Source of the DNA: Heterobilharzia americana
Taxonomy: Eukaryota; Platyhelminthes; Trematoda; Strigeidida; Schistosomatidae
Reading direction: 5' to 3'
Length of the DNA stretch: 64,000 nt
Assembly: GCA_944470555.2 (NCBI GenBank)
Contig: OX104127.1
Span: 119,626,741 to 119,690,740, forward strand
Shown: positions 10,827-20,169 of the stretch, piece by piece
How the letters are laid out: each line of letters starts with the position of its first letter
Numbering within the stretch: position 1 is the first letter of the stretch
Notes under the pieces: generated by a model
Databases searched by the model: none
What the model saw: only the letters and a program-made list of their open reading frames with translations
Told to the model about the DNA's origin: nothing
Position numbers and translations under genes: made by a program

Positions 10827-11180
10827 TGATTTTGGCTATTTCTAGGCCTTACTACATTTAAGTGTCTTATTGATTTTCGTCTCCTCAACCAACCTGATAT
10901 TTACACGCTGGTTCACGTGCTTTCTCTCGAAACTTTGAAGTGGGATGATTGGTTGTAAAAGGCTGCAAGAATATACGGCTTCTTATGTAGATTTTGTCAA
11001 TCTTACTGTAACAAGATTATGATCAGTATTCATATTGTTAGATGTTATAAATAAACGTCAACGCGTAACTAAGTACATGATGTTTCCTACCGAAATGTTC
11101 AATCAGGCAGCCTATGGCGGATTGCCCACTGAATTACAGTTTCTAAGCGCAGCACACTTTGTGTATTCCAGGTTGGTGCT
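10826..11180. other. Intron sequence, nothing recognised
   Basis: No exon or repeat was recognised between the TA array and the next SINE. Confidence 0.35.
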
Positions 11181-11186
11181 TGTCAT

Positions 11187-11560
11187 AGACTGACATCAGT
11201 TGGAGAAACATCGGAAACCTAAGAGCACTAGACAGCTGTTTCGTAGTGGTATGGGAGTCTTCAGCAGTACGCACCCACGACCCTGTCAGGAGTCGAACCC
11301 TGGACCTTTAGGCTCCGTGGTCGGGACATTACCATTGAGTCACTGGATTGGAATCCAGTGGTCCATATTTCCTCCTTTAATCAGTTTATGATATGGCGCA
11401 ACCTCCATCGAATGCCGTCATTGAGTGTCCATCCTCATATCCGACTTGATTGAGTCACAGGTCCGCACTTCTGAAGATTAGTCCTATACTAGGACGAAAC
11501 ATGTGTTGAATATTCTTCCAACTCGTGTCAGTCGATGATGAATACCAATCTGTAATCAAT
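11187..11560. mobile_element. Head-to-head pair of second-subfamily SINE pieces
   Basis: Bases 11187-11458 are a minus-strand SINE with a tRNA-like head and a hammerhead module at 11224-11273 (core CTGAAGA, GAAA, GTC, but stem II broken). Bases 11465-11560 are the hammerhead-and-tail part of a plus-strand copy (GCACTTCTGAAGATTAGTCC, GGACGAAAC, then GTGTCAGTCGATGATGAATACC) with an insertion after the core box. The two pieces face opposite ways. Confidence 0.65.
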
Positions 11561-11714
11561 AAATAAATCCCCTTCCAGACAGTTTATGTAATTTGAGGGC
11601 TTTTGAAACGGTTTCCTTCTGTTCAATGCCATTTTTTTTCATTATAGTTACTGATTTATCTCGAATTCTTACTATATTGTTATATTTCTTTAAATAAATT
11701 AAACTTGTTATCAG

Positions 11715-12035
11715 GCTCGTCATGATTTGATAGTAGCTACAAGACGTCTGGCTCGTCTGTCAAAAGTAGAAAAAGCTGCAGTAGAAGCAGAAGCCAGTGT
11801 AAATATTGCCTTATCAAATGCATCTCAAACATTTGCCTCTAATCCTGTTATACCTATTAAGAAGGATATACAACTGGACAATGATAAATGTGAAAAAGAA
11901 GACTCAGATGAAAAATGTTCTCAATCTGGTCTACCATCAACATACTCTTCTCCTGAACTATCTAATGAACAAGATTCTCGACTTCAGCAATTATTAGCTA
12001 AACGTGAAGAATTTTTAAGAGATAATTTACTACGC
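11715..12035 (+). CDS. Coiled-coil protein, penultimate exon (107 codons)
   Basis: The acceptor is TTATCAG at 11714 and the donor is GTAAGT at 12036; both ends are in phase 0. It encodes ARHDLIVATRRLARLSKVEK and AAVEAEASVNIALSNASQ, a serine- and acid-rich low-complexity linker (KEDSDEKCSQSGLPSTYSS), then a second charged helix (DSRLQQLLAKREEFLRDNLLR). The predicted open frame runs past the donor for 25 codons, so the donor rather than a stop defines the exon end. A SINE-containing duplication begins only 17 bases after the donor. Confidence 0.75.
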
Positions 12036-12051
12036 GTAAGTTTATATATTT

Positions 12052-12136
12052 ATTTTGAGGGAGTTGTGGAGATTTGGAATTATTTCAAGTTGTTATTCAT
12101 CGTAGACTGACATCAGTTGGAGGAACAAAGGGAACC
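12052..12136. repeat. 85-bp direct duplication, left copy
   Basis: This unit, which starts in unique intron sequence and runs into the SINE (ATTTTGAGGGAGTTGTGG...TTGGAGGAACAAAG), recurs at 12456-12540 with almost no difference. The duplicated unit therefore includes host intron DNA plus the edge of a SINE. Confidence 0.85.
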
Positions 12137-12430
12137 TGGGAGCACTGGACAGCTGTTTCGTCCTAGTATGGAACTCCTCGGCAGTGCGCACCCACGACCC
12201 CACCAGCAGGGATCGAACCCGCGACCTTCAGGTTCCGCGACCAGCGCGTTACCGTTGAGCCACTGGGTCAGAATCCAATGCTCCATATTCCCAACTTCTG
12301 TTAGCTCACGATATATAGCGCAACCGCCACCCAATGTCATCGCTGAGTATTTGTCCTCATGACCATCAGGCTTTGACTCCACCGGTCACGACTTGTCATT
12401 GGAACTTCGGGAATACTTCTCGAAACTAGT
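12110..12430 (-). mobile_element. SINE of the second hammerhead subfamily, copy with intact head
   Basis: On the minus strand box A is CAGTGGCTCAACGG and box B is GGGTTCGATCC, followed by CGTGGGTGCGCACTG, the hammerhead, and CCTCCAACTGATGTCAG. It is one of the least decayed tRNA-like heads in the window. It lies between the two copies of an 85-bp duplication. Confidence 0.8.
12141..12187 (-). ncRNA. Hammerhead motif inactivated by one core change
   Basis: Stem I GCACTG/CAGTGC pairs perfectly, stem II GTTC/GGAC pairs with one GU, and GAAAC, stem III (ACAGCTGT) and the GTC triplet are intact. The core reads CCGAGGA instead of CUGANGA. U4 is an invariant catalytic-core residue in hammerheads, so this copy should be dead although its fold is preserved. 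Confidence 0.65.
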
Positions 12431-12455
12431 CACCAATGAGCACCAGTTCAATTAA

Positions 12456-12620
12456 ATTTTGAGGGAGTTGTGGAGATTTGGAATTATTTCAAGTTGTTAT
12501 TCATCGTAGACTGACATCAGTTGGAGGAACAAAGGAAACCGGTGGAGTCAAAGTCTGATGGCCATGAGGATAAATACTCAGCGACGACATTGGGTGGCGG
12601 TTGCGTTATATATTTATATC
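12456..12620. repeat. Right copy of the 85-bp duplication with inverted SINE end
   Basis: After the duplicated unit (12456-12540), bases 12541-12615 are the reverse complement of 12306-12382 (GACTCCACCGG...GCGCAACCGCC region). The SINE end is therefore present twice in opposite orientation, making a fold-back. Confidence 0.8.
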
Positions 12621-13199
12621 ATGTGTACTCTTTTCTTTTGCAAAATTATCTTTTTATAGTTTATGCTGAAGCTAGATAATTTGATACAAATTTATTCAGA
12701 AACAGCTCATTAAAAAATAACATTGTATAGTAGTATTAGTAGTGGTGTGATGGGTACTACTGACAAGGATGCATATAAGTAGTATATGTTGAGAGGTTGG
12801 AAGGAGTTATAGGCTATTACAAGCGATGGATAAATATTCTGCTTAGAGAAACACAAAAGATGGTTTGGCCATATCAATAGGAGATGATGATGATGATGAT
12901 AAACTTGGATATATTGTCCAAATTAATCTATCAATGGAAGGTTATAATATTTGATCGGTAATGTACAAAATTGTCGTAATAACAAAATAATCCTTCTAAG
13001 GTTCACCCTTTGACTCTTTTCCTTCAGTAATAGTGATACAAATTTATTCGTTTGAAATCGTGGTAATATTTTTCAATCAGTAATTCATGTGTTAAAACTC
13101 TTGCTCTGTTTAAGTAGTATCTCACTGAGCATAACACCATAGATGTAGCGCCTTCGTCTAAATGTATAAGGCTATTGTTTTTGTAGTATATCTAATATG
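12621..13199. other. Intron with a fragment of the fold-back repeat
   Basis: Bases 12735-12845 (ACTGACAAGGATGCATATAAGTAGTATATGTTGAGAGG) resemble one arm of the fold-back element at 36729-37606. A short GAT repeat lies at 12885-12901. No exon was seen. Confidence 0.5.
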
Positions 13200-13330
13200 C
13201 TCATGTATTAACATGTAACTAATGCTTAGTTGCATACTAGCGGTCACCGGGTTCAAATCCGATCACGGTCCAAATTTCCATTCCACCTTCAATCATCACC
13301 CAGTATAAGTACTAATCTACCAAACTACGG
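13200..13330 (+). mobile_element. Third tRNA-derived SINE family, partial copy
   Basis: GGTCACCGGGTTCAAATCC (box B-like) is followed by CACGGTCCAAATTTCC and CACCTTCAATCATCACCCAG. The body is shared with the copy at 13520. Confidence 0.65.
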
Positions 13331-13519
13331 TTATCTCAGATAGTCAAAATGATAATCAATTTGATGCTCTCCCTCTCTAATTCAGTCACACTTGGATTGA
13401 GATGAGAAGTCCTGACTAGGCAGCCAGCGTAAATGCGATCAAACGATAGTGGTGCATTGCAAATTCAAATGGTAGTCGGGTAAAATCCGCCCTAATGATT
13501 GAATTGAAATAAAAATATG

Positions 13520-13690
13520 ATCAGCAGTTGGACGAGTCGTAGCTCAGTTGGTAGAGGATTGGGCCGGAAACCCAGTAGTTGCTGGTCCGAATCCGGCCAC
13601 GGTCCAAATCTTCATTTCACCTTCAATCATCACCCAGTATCAGTAGTAATATTCTACCAAACCACGCCTATCTCAAACAATCAAAACGAT
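13520..13690 (+). mobile_element. Third tRNA-derived SINE family, copy with good head
   Basis: Box A TAGCTCAGTTGGTAGAGG and a near-consensus box B (GGTCCGAATCC) lie at tRNA spacing, then CACGGTCCAAATCTTC and CACCTTCAATCATCACCCAG. The acceptor stem cannot form, so this is a SINE head and not a functional tRNA gene. No hammerhead was seen in this family. Confidence 0.7.
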
Positions 13691-14239
13691 AATGCCTAGT
13701 TTCTGAGTGTGCTCAAAACTGGAGAATTTCAATCCAATTAATACGATACTGTTCTACATACATTGAACGAGTTATTGATTTGTATACCATAAAAAAGCTG
13801 CAATATCTGAAAATTTCCTTTATATAGTGAATTTGATCACATTTTAATATAAATCGGAAATTTGTTAAAAGTAAGAATGAACTTGGAAAGTGGTTTGTGT
13901 TTTGTTTTCTAATTTGTAACTCATACAATCACATGATGGTGCCTTAGAACTGTCAGTTCCAATGGGAAACATGTGACAATTTGAACCATTGTACCGTATT
14001 CACCGGGACACATTTTCCAATCTTCATGACAGTGTTAGACTCGAAATCCACTCAGCAACCTCCTGTGCGAAATTGTTCAGTAGGCGATGAGCCACATCTG
14101 TTATAGGACAGCTAATGACACTACCTACGATACCACCTCGGTAGATGCAGTAGTGTACGAATCCATGACCCACTTGTCTACTCCTTAAACCAATAATCCA
14201 CAAATCTATATTTGAATTAGATCAATCCATCCAAATCAA
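13691..14239. other. Intron sequence, nothing recognised
   Basis: No exon or named repeat was seen. Confidence 0.35.
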
Positions 14240-15205
14240 CATAGTACTAGGCATTACTGCGCAGCGGTCCGAGTTGCCACATCTCTTTTCAGTGCATCAA
14301 GTAGAAATGTACTGAGGTGAAAGATGATGATGAAAAAAGTCAGTCATAAGAAATATAAAGTACTAAAAGAGAGAAACGAAGAATGAGGAAATGTTGAGAT
14401 TTGGCATGGCGTTAAGATGAGGATAATGTGTGTATACTTCTGCACCACTGACATCTGTTCTCAGCCATGTGATCACCTACAGTCTCCAACCACTGGTTCT
14501 TCTTGTCCCGTGGACCCCAACCACCCAGTCTGCATCGCCATACATGGCTCAAACCAACAGTCAAAGATTTCATACATTGATACCATGTTTTAGTCTGGCC
14601 ATCTTAGGCCTTTTTGCAGCCCTGACCTACTTCAGCCAACATTGTGTGACGAGACAATCGGTGACTAGGCATACATAACACGTGTCGGAGCCAATCATCT
14701 CAGTCGATGAAGGTTCACAACCTTGTCAACTGAGTTCCCTCTTCTCCTAACTTCTGCATTACTCACATGGTGACACCACGGAATACGACGGCCTATACTA
14801 CGAAGGCAACGGTGGTCAAACACATGAAGCCTTCTCATGTCCTCCACCTTCAATGGCCATATTTCACAGGTATACAGTAGGAGAAACCGGACTGCTGTGC
14901 AGTACACGCGACTCTTAATAGACAAACGGATATCACGGCGGCGCTATAGATGGAGCAAATTGGCAAAAGCCAACCAAGCCTTTTGTATCTGTGCATAGAT
15001 TTCATTGGCAACTGACCCACCAATGCAGGGTTGATCCTACTTCCCAGGTGGTAGGTGAAGTGGTCGACATACTCAACCACTATACTATCTATTGTTAGCC
15101 GTGGTAGAGTTGAAGACCAATCCTGGAGCAGCAATTTGCATTTGGATGATGAGAAACGCATCTCAAGCATTCTCAAATTGCTACTCAAAGTGTTCATCAA
15201 TCGAC
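14240..15205 (-). mobile_element. Non-LTR family A, 5'-truncated copy A2
   Basis: On the minus strand it carries the end of the RT (NTLSSNLRMLEMRFSSSKCK, DHFTYHLGSRINP), the C-terminal block (VYCTAVRFLLLYTCEIWPLK, DHRCLRSIGRRIPWCHHVSN), then the 3' UTR ending with GGCAACTCGGACCGCTGCGC. It is truncated at about 15205. It belongs to the same subfamily as the copies at 56.9 and 63.2 kb, sharing most differences from A1. Confidence 0.85.
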
Positions 15206-15542
15206 TTGCCTGTCGTCAACATTGCTCACATGTGGATTTCATCAAACACGAGAAATGTTACGAAGACCCTTGTGATCAAAACTCTGTAATTGCTTTCATA
15301 TCTTATACTTTTAACACCTTTTTAGAATCTTGTCCAGAAGTATATCATTTCAAGTACCCACACATTGTCACAGCGAACCTAAATAAAGTAATGAGAGAAG
15401 CAGTTATAATATATTTAATTGAATGGAAATGTATTTGAAAAGAGATGAATGAATAAAGACTGGCAAAACTGTTGAAGATATTTAAAATGATAAAGAGTGT
15501 GATCAATTTTGATTCATGTTATTGATGATCCATAAGCATCTG
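15206..15542. other. Intron sequence with a possible short open frame
   Basis: An open plus-strand frame from the A2 edge to 15438 encodes Cys-containing sequence (CRQHCSHVDFIKHEKCYEDP). No splice signals or homology support it as an exon. Confidence 0.25.
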
Positions 15543-15789
15543 GATCGCTAGTGATTCAGATATAGACAAATGCCTTGATCTTATTCCCTTCACATGGTTT
15601 GATCAAACCCTATAGAGGATTTTGAATGACCTCTCAAAATGAGCTAAGTGATTTGAGTTCACGAGGTGTGTTCCCTTATTGAACTGAAGATACGCTTCCA
15701 TTCTATCTTTGTCAACCAGGCTGGATAGTGTTCGTGGGCACAGGATTAAGATCAAGGCATTTTTGTCTATAGTTGAAGCACTAGCGATC
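15543..15789. repeat. MITE-like element with 47-bp terminal inverted repeats
   Basis: Left arm 15543-15589 starts GATCGCTAGTGATTCAGATA and includes GACAAATGCCTTGATCTTAT. Right arm 15742-15789 is its near reverse complement, ending CACTAGCGATC. The arms enclose about 150 bases without coding capacity. The layout is that of a small non-autonomous DNA element. No clear target-site duplication was seen. Confidence 0.6.
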
Positions 15790-16225
15790 TAAAAGTTCAA
15801 AACAGCGTTATGCGTCCAAAAAACGTTACATCCAACCTTTACCATTTCTAACATCTTAATAACCCTGGTAAGGTTGCTCACACTTCGTTACACCGCTCAT
15901 ATCAACAGTCAAAGAAACTTAATAGATTGATCTTGCTAAACTTCTCCCTCTCTTTCTCTCTCAAATTCATTATGTATACTTATATAAAGCAGTTTGGTTG
16001 CTAACCAAAGTCCTCTTGTAAATTCTCGTGTATACACTTGTTTGTAGACTTTGATCGAAGCTCAGAATCAAAGCATAACTGTTTTTATCAAATAGCATTC
16101 TTATTGTAACATAAAATATGCATGTTGAAAAGATGCCTATGTTTTTTTCAGCATAATTAGTATCATCTTCCCTTTTAATGATATAGGGCATAAGTTTTAG
16201 TAATCACTGTTAAGTTTACTATTAA
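15790..16225. other. Intron sequence, nothing recognised
   Basis: No exon was recognised. A CT-rich stretch lies at 15943-15962. Confidence 0.3.
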
Positions 16226-16360
16226 ATAAATTTGAAGGAAACGAGAAGATGGAGACAAAGTAATGAATGTTTATTATTGAGGTATGGTACAGTAGTCATT
16301 AAATATGGTACACCTTGCACTAAGATAGTCATTTGTATAGTGTTCTTCATTTCATCGTCT
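16226..16360 (-). repeat. Fragment related to the fold-back element interior
   Basis: On the minus strand it matches 36880-36990 (CAAATGACTATCTTAGTGCA, then TTTAATGACTACTGTACC). It is therefore a dispersed repeat piece and not an exon. Confidence 0.6.
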
Positions 16361-16934
16361 GCTTATCTCTCTCTCTTTCTCTCTCGTCATCTGCGAGGGT
16401 CACCCTCTTCACGTTCATTTATATGAACATCAGTTGGCTATTAAACGTCACGTCATTTCATCATTCATTTCAACTCATATGGATAATTATGAACATGAAT
16501 TCAATTCCGACAATGTAGAGATTTTGGACAGAGGAAACACAAAGAATATCAGAGAATTCTTAGAAACTTGGTATTCAGGTCAGTCAGTCAAAAATCAATA
16601 GATGTATAGACATAGACCCAATCTATCAACCAATAAGAGAAATGGTAAATGACAGAAAGGTCAGAGGTCAAGCAGAGGAACTGTCAACAGGAAAATCTGT
16701 ACAGTCACTGACACAATAATCAAAGGAAACAACCAGTCACAAACCAGCTTGTCAGGACAAGCTACTAGATCACTTACGGAGAGATATTGACAGCTCACTT
16801 CATGCTGAAGTTAGTGTTGATGATGTCGTCCAGAAAGATGATGAAAGCTTCACGACTAAAGAACTCAGCTCAGAGTACACAATACAACCAAGAGTGTTCA
16901 AATTGTTTTTCAGTGAAGTAGCTTGTTAACCAAG
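16361..16934. other. Intron sequence, nothing recognised
   Basis: A pyrimidine-rich tract (16366-16392) is followed by unassigned sequence. Confidence 0.3.
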
Positions 16935-17215
16935 TTGAACATGAGGACAGTCACTCAACGACGACACTGGATGGAGGTCGCACTGTATCGTGAATTGACG
17001 GAAGTGGTAAATATGGAACAGTAGAATCCGACCTAGTGGCTCAATGGTAACGTGGTGGCCGCAGAGCCTGAAGGTCCTGAGTTCGATCCCAGGCATGTTG
17101 ATAGGTGCGCACTGCTGAGGAGTCCCGTACTGATACGAAACAGTTACCCAATGCTCTTAGGTTCCTAATGTTTCTCCATCCGATGTCACTCCATGATAAA
17201 TGTCAACCTGAAGTA
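16935..17215 (+). mobile_element. SINE of the second hammerhead subfamily, plus strand
   Basis: The 5' body and the tRNA-like head (TAGTGGCTCAATGGTAACG, GAGTTCGATCC) precede a hammerhead module at 17107-17156: GCACTG, core CTGAGGA, GTCCCGTACTGATAC, GAAAC. The cleavage triplet region reads TTACCC and stem II is broken, so it is probably inactive. Confidence 0.75.
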
Positions 17216-17334
17216 GCTTGTACCGAAAATATCTAGCTGAATTGCTCTGGGGCATGAAATTACGATAGCAAAACTGTACAAGGAATGTCAATAAACTGAA
17301 CATTTTTTGTAGTTTACTTGGTGGTGATTATGCT

Positions 17335-17560
17335 TATCAGTGGAATGCGGGATGTCGGTTTCGTCCTATTTGAGACTCATCACCTGGATGTAGTTCCACC
17401 TTAGTAGGTGATTGTATTCCCATTGGAACTCGAACTTAGTACCCATCACTTCAAACACCAAAGCGTTACCATTCACTAAAATATGGGTATATCTGACTGA
17501 CGAGTCCTAGATATGACGAAAAGGCGCCTCCTGTATTTCACTGTTAGGCACTGTCAAAGA
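17335..17560. mobile_element. Head-to-head SMalpha hammerhead SINE fragments
   Basis: Bases 17335-17475 are a minus-strand piece (ATCCAG then GTGATGA, so the core C is lost; GTCT..GGAC; GAAAC). Bases 17478-17560 are a plus-strand piece (CTGACGAGTCC..GAC GAAAA, TTCACTGTTAGGC). Both have decayed stem I. Confidence 0.65.
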
Positions 17561-17774
17561 AACTACATCATAATAAATATTTAAATGGTAACGAGGGATC
17601 CGCGTGGGAATCCATCTGGTAACAGAAGTCGAGGAATTGGTCCCAGTATGACAACAGAAATTACATGTATCACAATGAACAACAACTGAACTTTTTATTT
17701 TCATTAGCTTTCTAAACAAGTTGACATGAATGTATATTTATTCTTTTCTTTTTTTTGTCTAACGAAAATCACAG

Positions 17775-17843
17775 AAACGTGCTGAAGTATTGAGATCCCA
17801 AATTTACAATCGTTCAATACTCCACAATTCAAATCATCATTGA
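17775..17843 (+). CDS. Coiled-coil protein, last exon and stop
   Basis: The acceptor is AAATCACAG at 17774, in phase 0. It encodes KRAEVLRSQIYNRSILHNSN and HH, then TGA at 17841-17843. Linking it to the exon ending at 12035 needs a 5.7-kb intron filled with repeats. The helix-like start and matching phase make the link plausible but not proven. A variant poly(A) signal ATTAAA lies at 17973. Confidence 0.55.
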   Translation, partial: KRAEVLRSQIYNRSILHNSNHH

Positions 17844-18089
17844 AGAGTTTCTAGAGAATAGAGAACGAACGTCTTCAAGTCACTCCTCCGATGTATTCTG
17901 ACCTTTATTATTTTCTTTATTCATAAAAATGTTTGTACAGTTCAGAAGAAAAAAAAGAAGAAAAATCTACGCATTAAAACAATTAATGATATATTTTTTT
18001 TCTCGATTACTGAAGTATTGAGGATATAATCTATGTATATAAGTGCTTATTTTCTGATAGAACTAGTTTCATTAACGTGACTTGAAAAT
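17844..18089. other. Probable 3' UTR and intergenic sequence
   Basis: AT-rich, with ATTAAA at 17973-17978 as a possible polyadenylation signal of the coiled-coil gene. Confidence 0.35.
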
Positions 18090-18424
18090 GTTATACCCAG
18101 CAAAGAATTAGAATTAAGTTCAATAGATAAAACACTTGATGATGAGGTACGTACACACTAGAACACCATAAGAAAGGGAGAAAGAACTTAACGAGACCAG
18201 AAGTATTGTGGATGACAAATTGAAGACATGACAACAGTATAGTAGTAACTGCTGAATCTGATAAAGGTAACTCGACAGTAGTTATGGATAAGGCGGATTA
18301 CTTGAAAAAAGTCAATGAACATATCGAAAGAGGACCATATGTGTAAATTAGAAAAGAAGAGATAATTGGGGGAAGGAAATTAACTTTTTCCACTATATTA
18401 TTATCTGAAGCTGTACAATCATGT

Positions 18425-18427
<3 letters not shown>
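18090..18427 (+). mobile_element. Penelope-like element P2, 5' part of RT
   Basis: The stretch 18230-18345 translates to DNSIVVTAESDKGNSTVVMD and KADYLKKVNEHIERGPYV, the start of a PLE reverse transcriptase (DKG..VVMDK.DY). It is interrupted at the AT repeat at 18428 and resumes near 20170. Confidence 0.7.

Positions 18428-18461
<34 letters not shown>
18428..18461. repeat. (TA)n microsatellite
   Basis: About 17 TA units at the junction between the PLE and the RTE 3' end. Confidence 0.9.
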
Positions 18462-18464
<3 letters not shown>

Positions 18465-18465
18465 C

Positions 18466-19330
18466 CCTTGAGTTCCTAGAGAAACATAGAGCTTCAGTAG
18501 CACATCGCCATTTCACTCTCTCCTCTACAGTCTCCTTAACCTGGCTCCACGACTACTCACAAGCTTTCATTTCTTCCTCACACCATCTCCTCCATGTCAC
18601 CATCACTTCAGACGCTCAACTCATCGTTTCCCCTTCGGGTTCCACTCGAGGACCTGACAAGGTGCATGATGTCTCCAAACGGTCTTCTCAGTGTATGTCC
18701 AACCGAATCCATCTCCACTTTCCTCTTCTGCATATTTGTTGAGTGATGCCTTCTTGGTTGATTCATTGCCAGCCAGCCAGCCATCCATCCATCCAGACTG
18801 AGTTCTTCGTTGCTTATTCGTATTATTCTGGCCATCCATGTGATCTTCAGTATCGTATCAGAATCGAGTGAGCGTATGCGGCAGCTGTTCACTGTGTGTC
18901 TGTAGTTTGTTGGGGATGCTTTAGGTAACGCGGTGCCAAGTCTCTCAACTATCACAGAGAAGCACTGACTTACTTGAGTGAATTGGTGTTGAGAATCGGG
19001 ATGCTTTTCACACTTTATGCTGAATGCAGTGCAGTGGAGTGGAGTGGAGTGCAGTAGATCTCCACAGTGATTTCAGGTTAATGAAGGAATGCCTGTGTTG
19101 GTGTCTTTCGGATCCTTGCTGCTTTGATGTCGTCATCTGTGGCTGTGCTGCCTGTAGTTGAAACGATGGTGCCTAGATAGGTGAAGGAGACTACTTCGTT
19201 TAGGTTTCTTCAGTTGGTGGTGATTGGTGCTTGTTGTTGTTGGTTGTGTATCTTCATCACTTGTGTCTTCTCTATGTTCACCTGGATGAAGTCCCGTGTT
19301 CGCTGCCTCTTCTGTCAACTTGTTGATCTC
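18466..19330 (-). mobile_element. RTE family B 3' fragment B3
   Basis: On the minus strand it carries the C-terminal end of the RT reading frame (QVNIEKTQ..., FTYLGTIVS) and the 3' end up to GGGACAAA. It is a near relative of fragment B4 at 27640-28795. A short run of TGGA/CTGG repeats sits at 18775-18800, where B4 has a greatly expanded array. It interrupts PLE P2. Confidence 0.8.
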
Positions 19331-19331
19331 T

Positions 19332-20071
19332 ATTAGTAAACAATAGTGTATTATTGCGTCATTAACCTAGTGCTAAAAAGCCGGAATCAAGAATGTAAAG
19401 TAGTTGTGTAGTAATCCAAGACAGTGGAAATAACGAGGAAGGCAAGCAGTTTGACAAGATGAAAATTGTTTTTAGATAAGAAATGCAAATATTGAGTGTC
19501 CACTGATAGATAGATAGATAGATGTAAAGAAGGTGAAGAATGAGACAAAGGTCATAACGAAGATGATAATAATAAACTAACTAATTATAATGAAATAGAA
19601 AAATTGTGTTAAGACCATGGTAAGATAAGAGACTGAACATACTTCTTTAGCACACAGAGATCAGATTTGAATTGATAAATTACCCATGCTTCCGCTTATG
19701 TACAACTGTCGAAGGCGTACTCCTTTTGAACTATTCCATTTGACGCGATAAATGACACTGAAGGAGGATTCTGGTCCAGCTATATGTCCAGAGTTGACCA
19801 GATGTTCAAGAATTGAACTGTCAATTGACTTACATTCTCCGCTCGACAACTATGCAAGATAGTGCCCAGAGATACGTTTGGAAAGTGTTCACTTTGTGCA
19901 CCCTATATAAAACTAGCTCCACAGCAGCAAATAAATTTGTAGACACACATTGTGGTGGCCCAAAGCGACAACTTTTCCTTGATGTACTCTAAAATTAGTT
20001 GCTGACTAGAGAAGCTGATTCTTTTTTAGCACTAGTTTAATGATGCAATTATACACTATTGTTTAGTAATA
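19332..20071 (-). mobile_element. PLE 3' fragment between 50-bp inverted repeats
   Basis: The interior (19600-20010) encodes on the minus strand the end of a PLE protein (SIDSSILEHLVNSGHIAGPE, SVIYRV, RLRQLYI), the region after a GIY-YIG domain. It is flanked by arms 19332-19381 and 20022-20071, which are near-perfect reverse complements (TAAACAATAGTGTATTATTG on the left). Inverted flanking pieces are a known structural habit of Penelope elements. Confidence 0.65.
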
Positions 20072-20169
20072 GACTGTTATATTGTTTATATATATTACTA
20101 CGATTGTACAGCTTTAGAGAATGATATCGAAAAAGTAAATTTTCTTCGCTGAATTATCTCTTCTTTTCT

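Noticed and set aside
13534..13606. tRNA gene with good box A and box B
   Set aside because: No acceptor stem, and the same 3' body recurs at 8.9, 13.2 and 44.0 kb, so it is a SINE.
15210..15438. Cys-containing open frame as a small gene or micro-exon
   Set aside because: No splice signals, no start codon of its own and no recognised homology; kept only as a note.
17107..17156. Active hammerhead in the plus-strand SINE
   Set aside because: Core CTGAGGA and GAAA are kept, but stem II is broken and the cleavage triplet region reads TTACCC.
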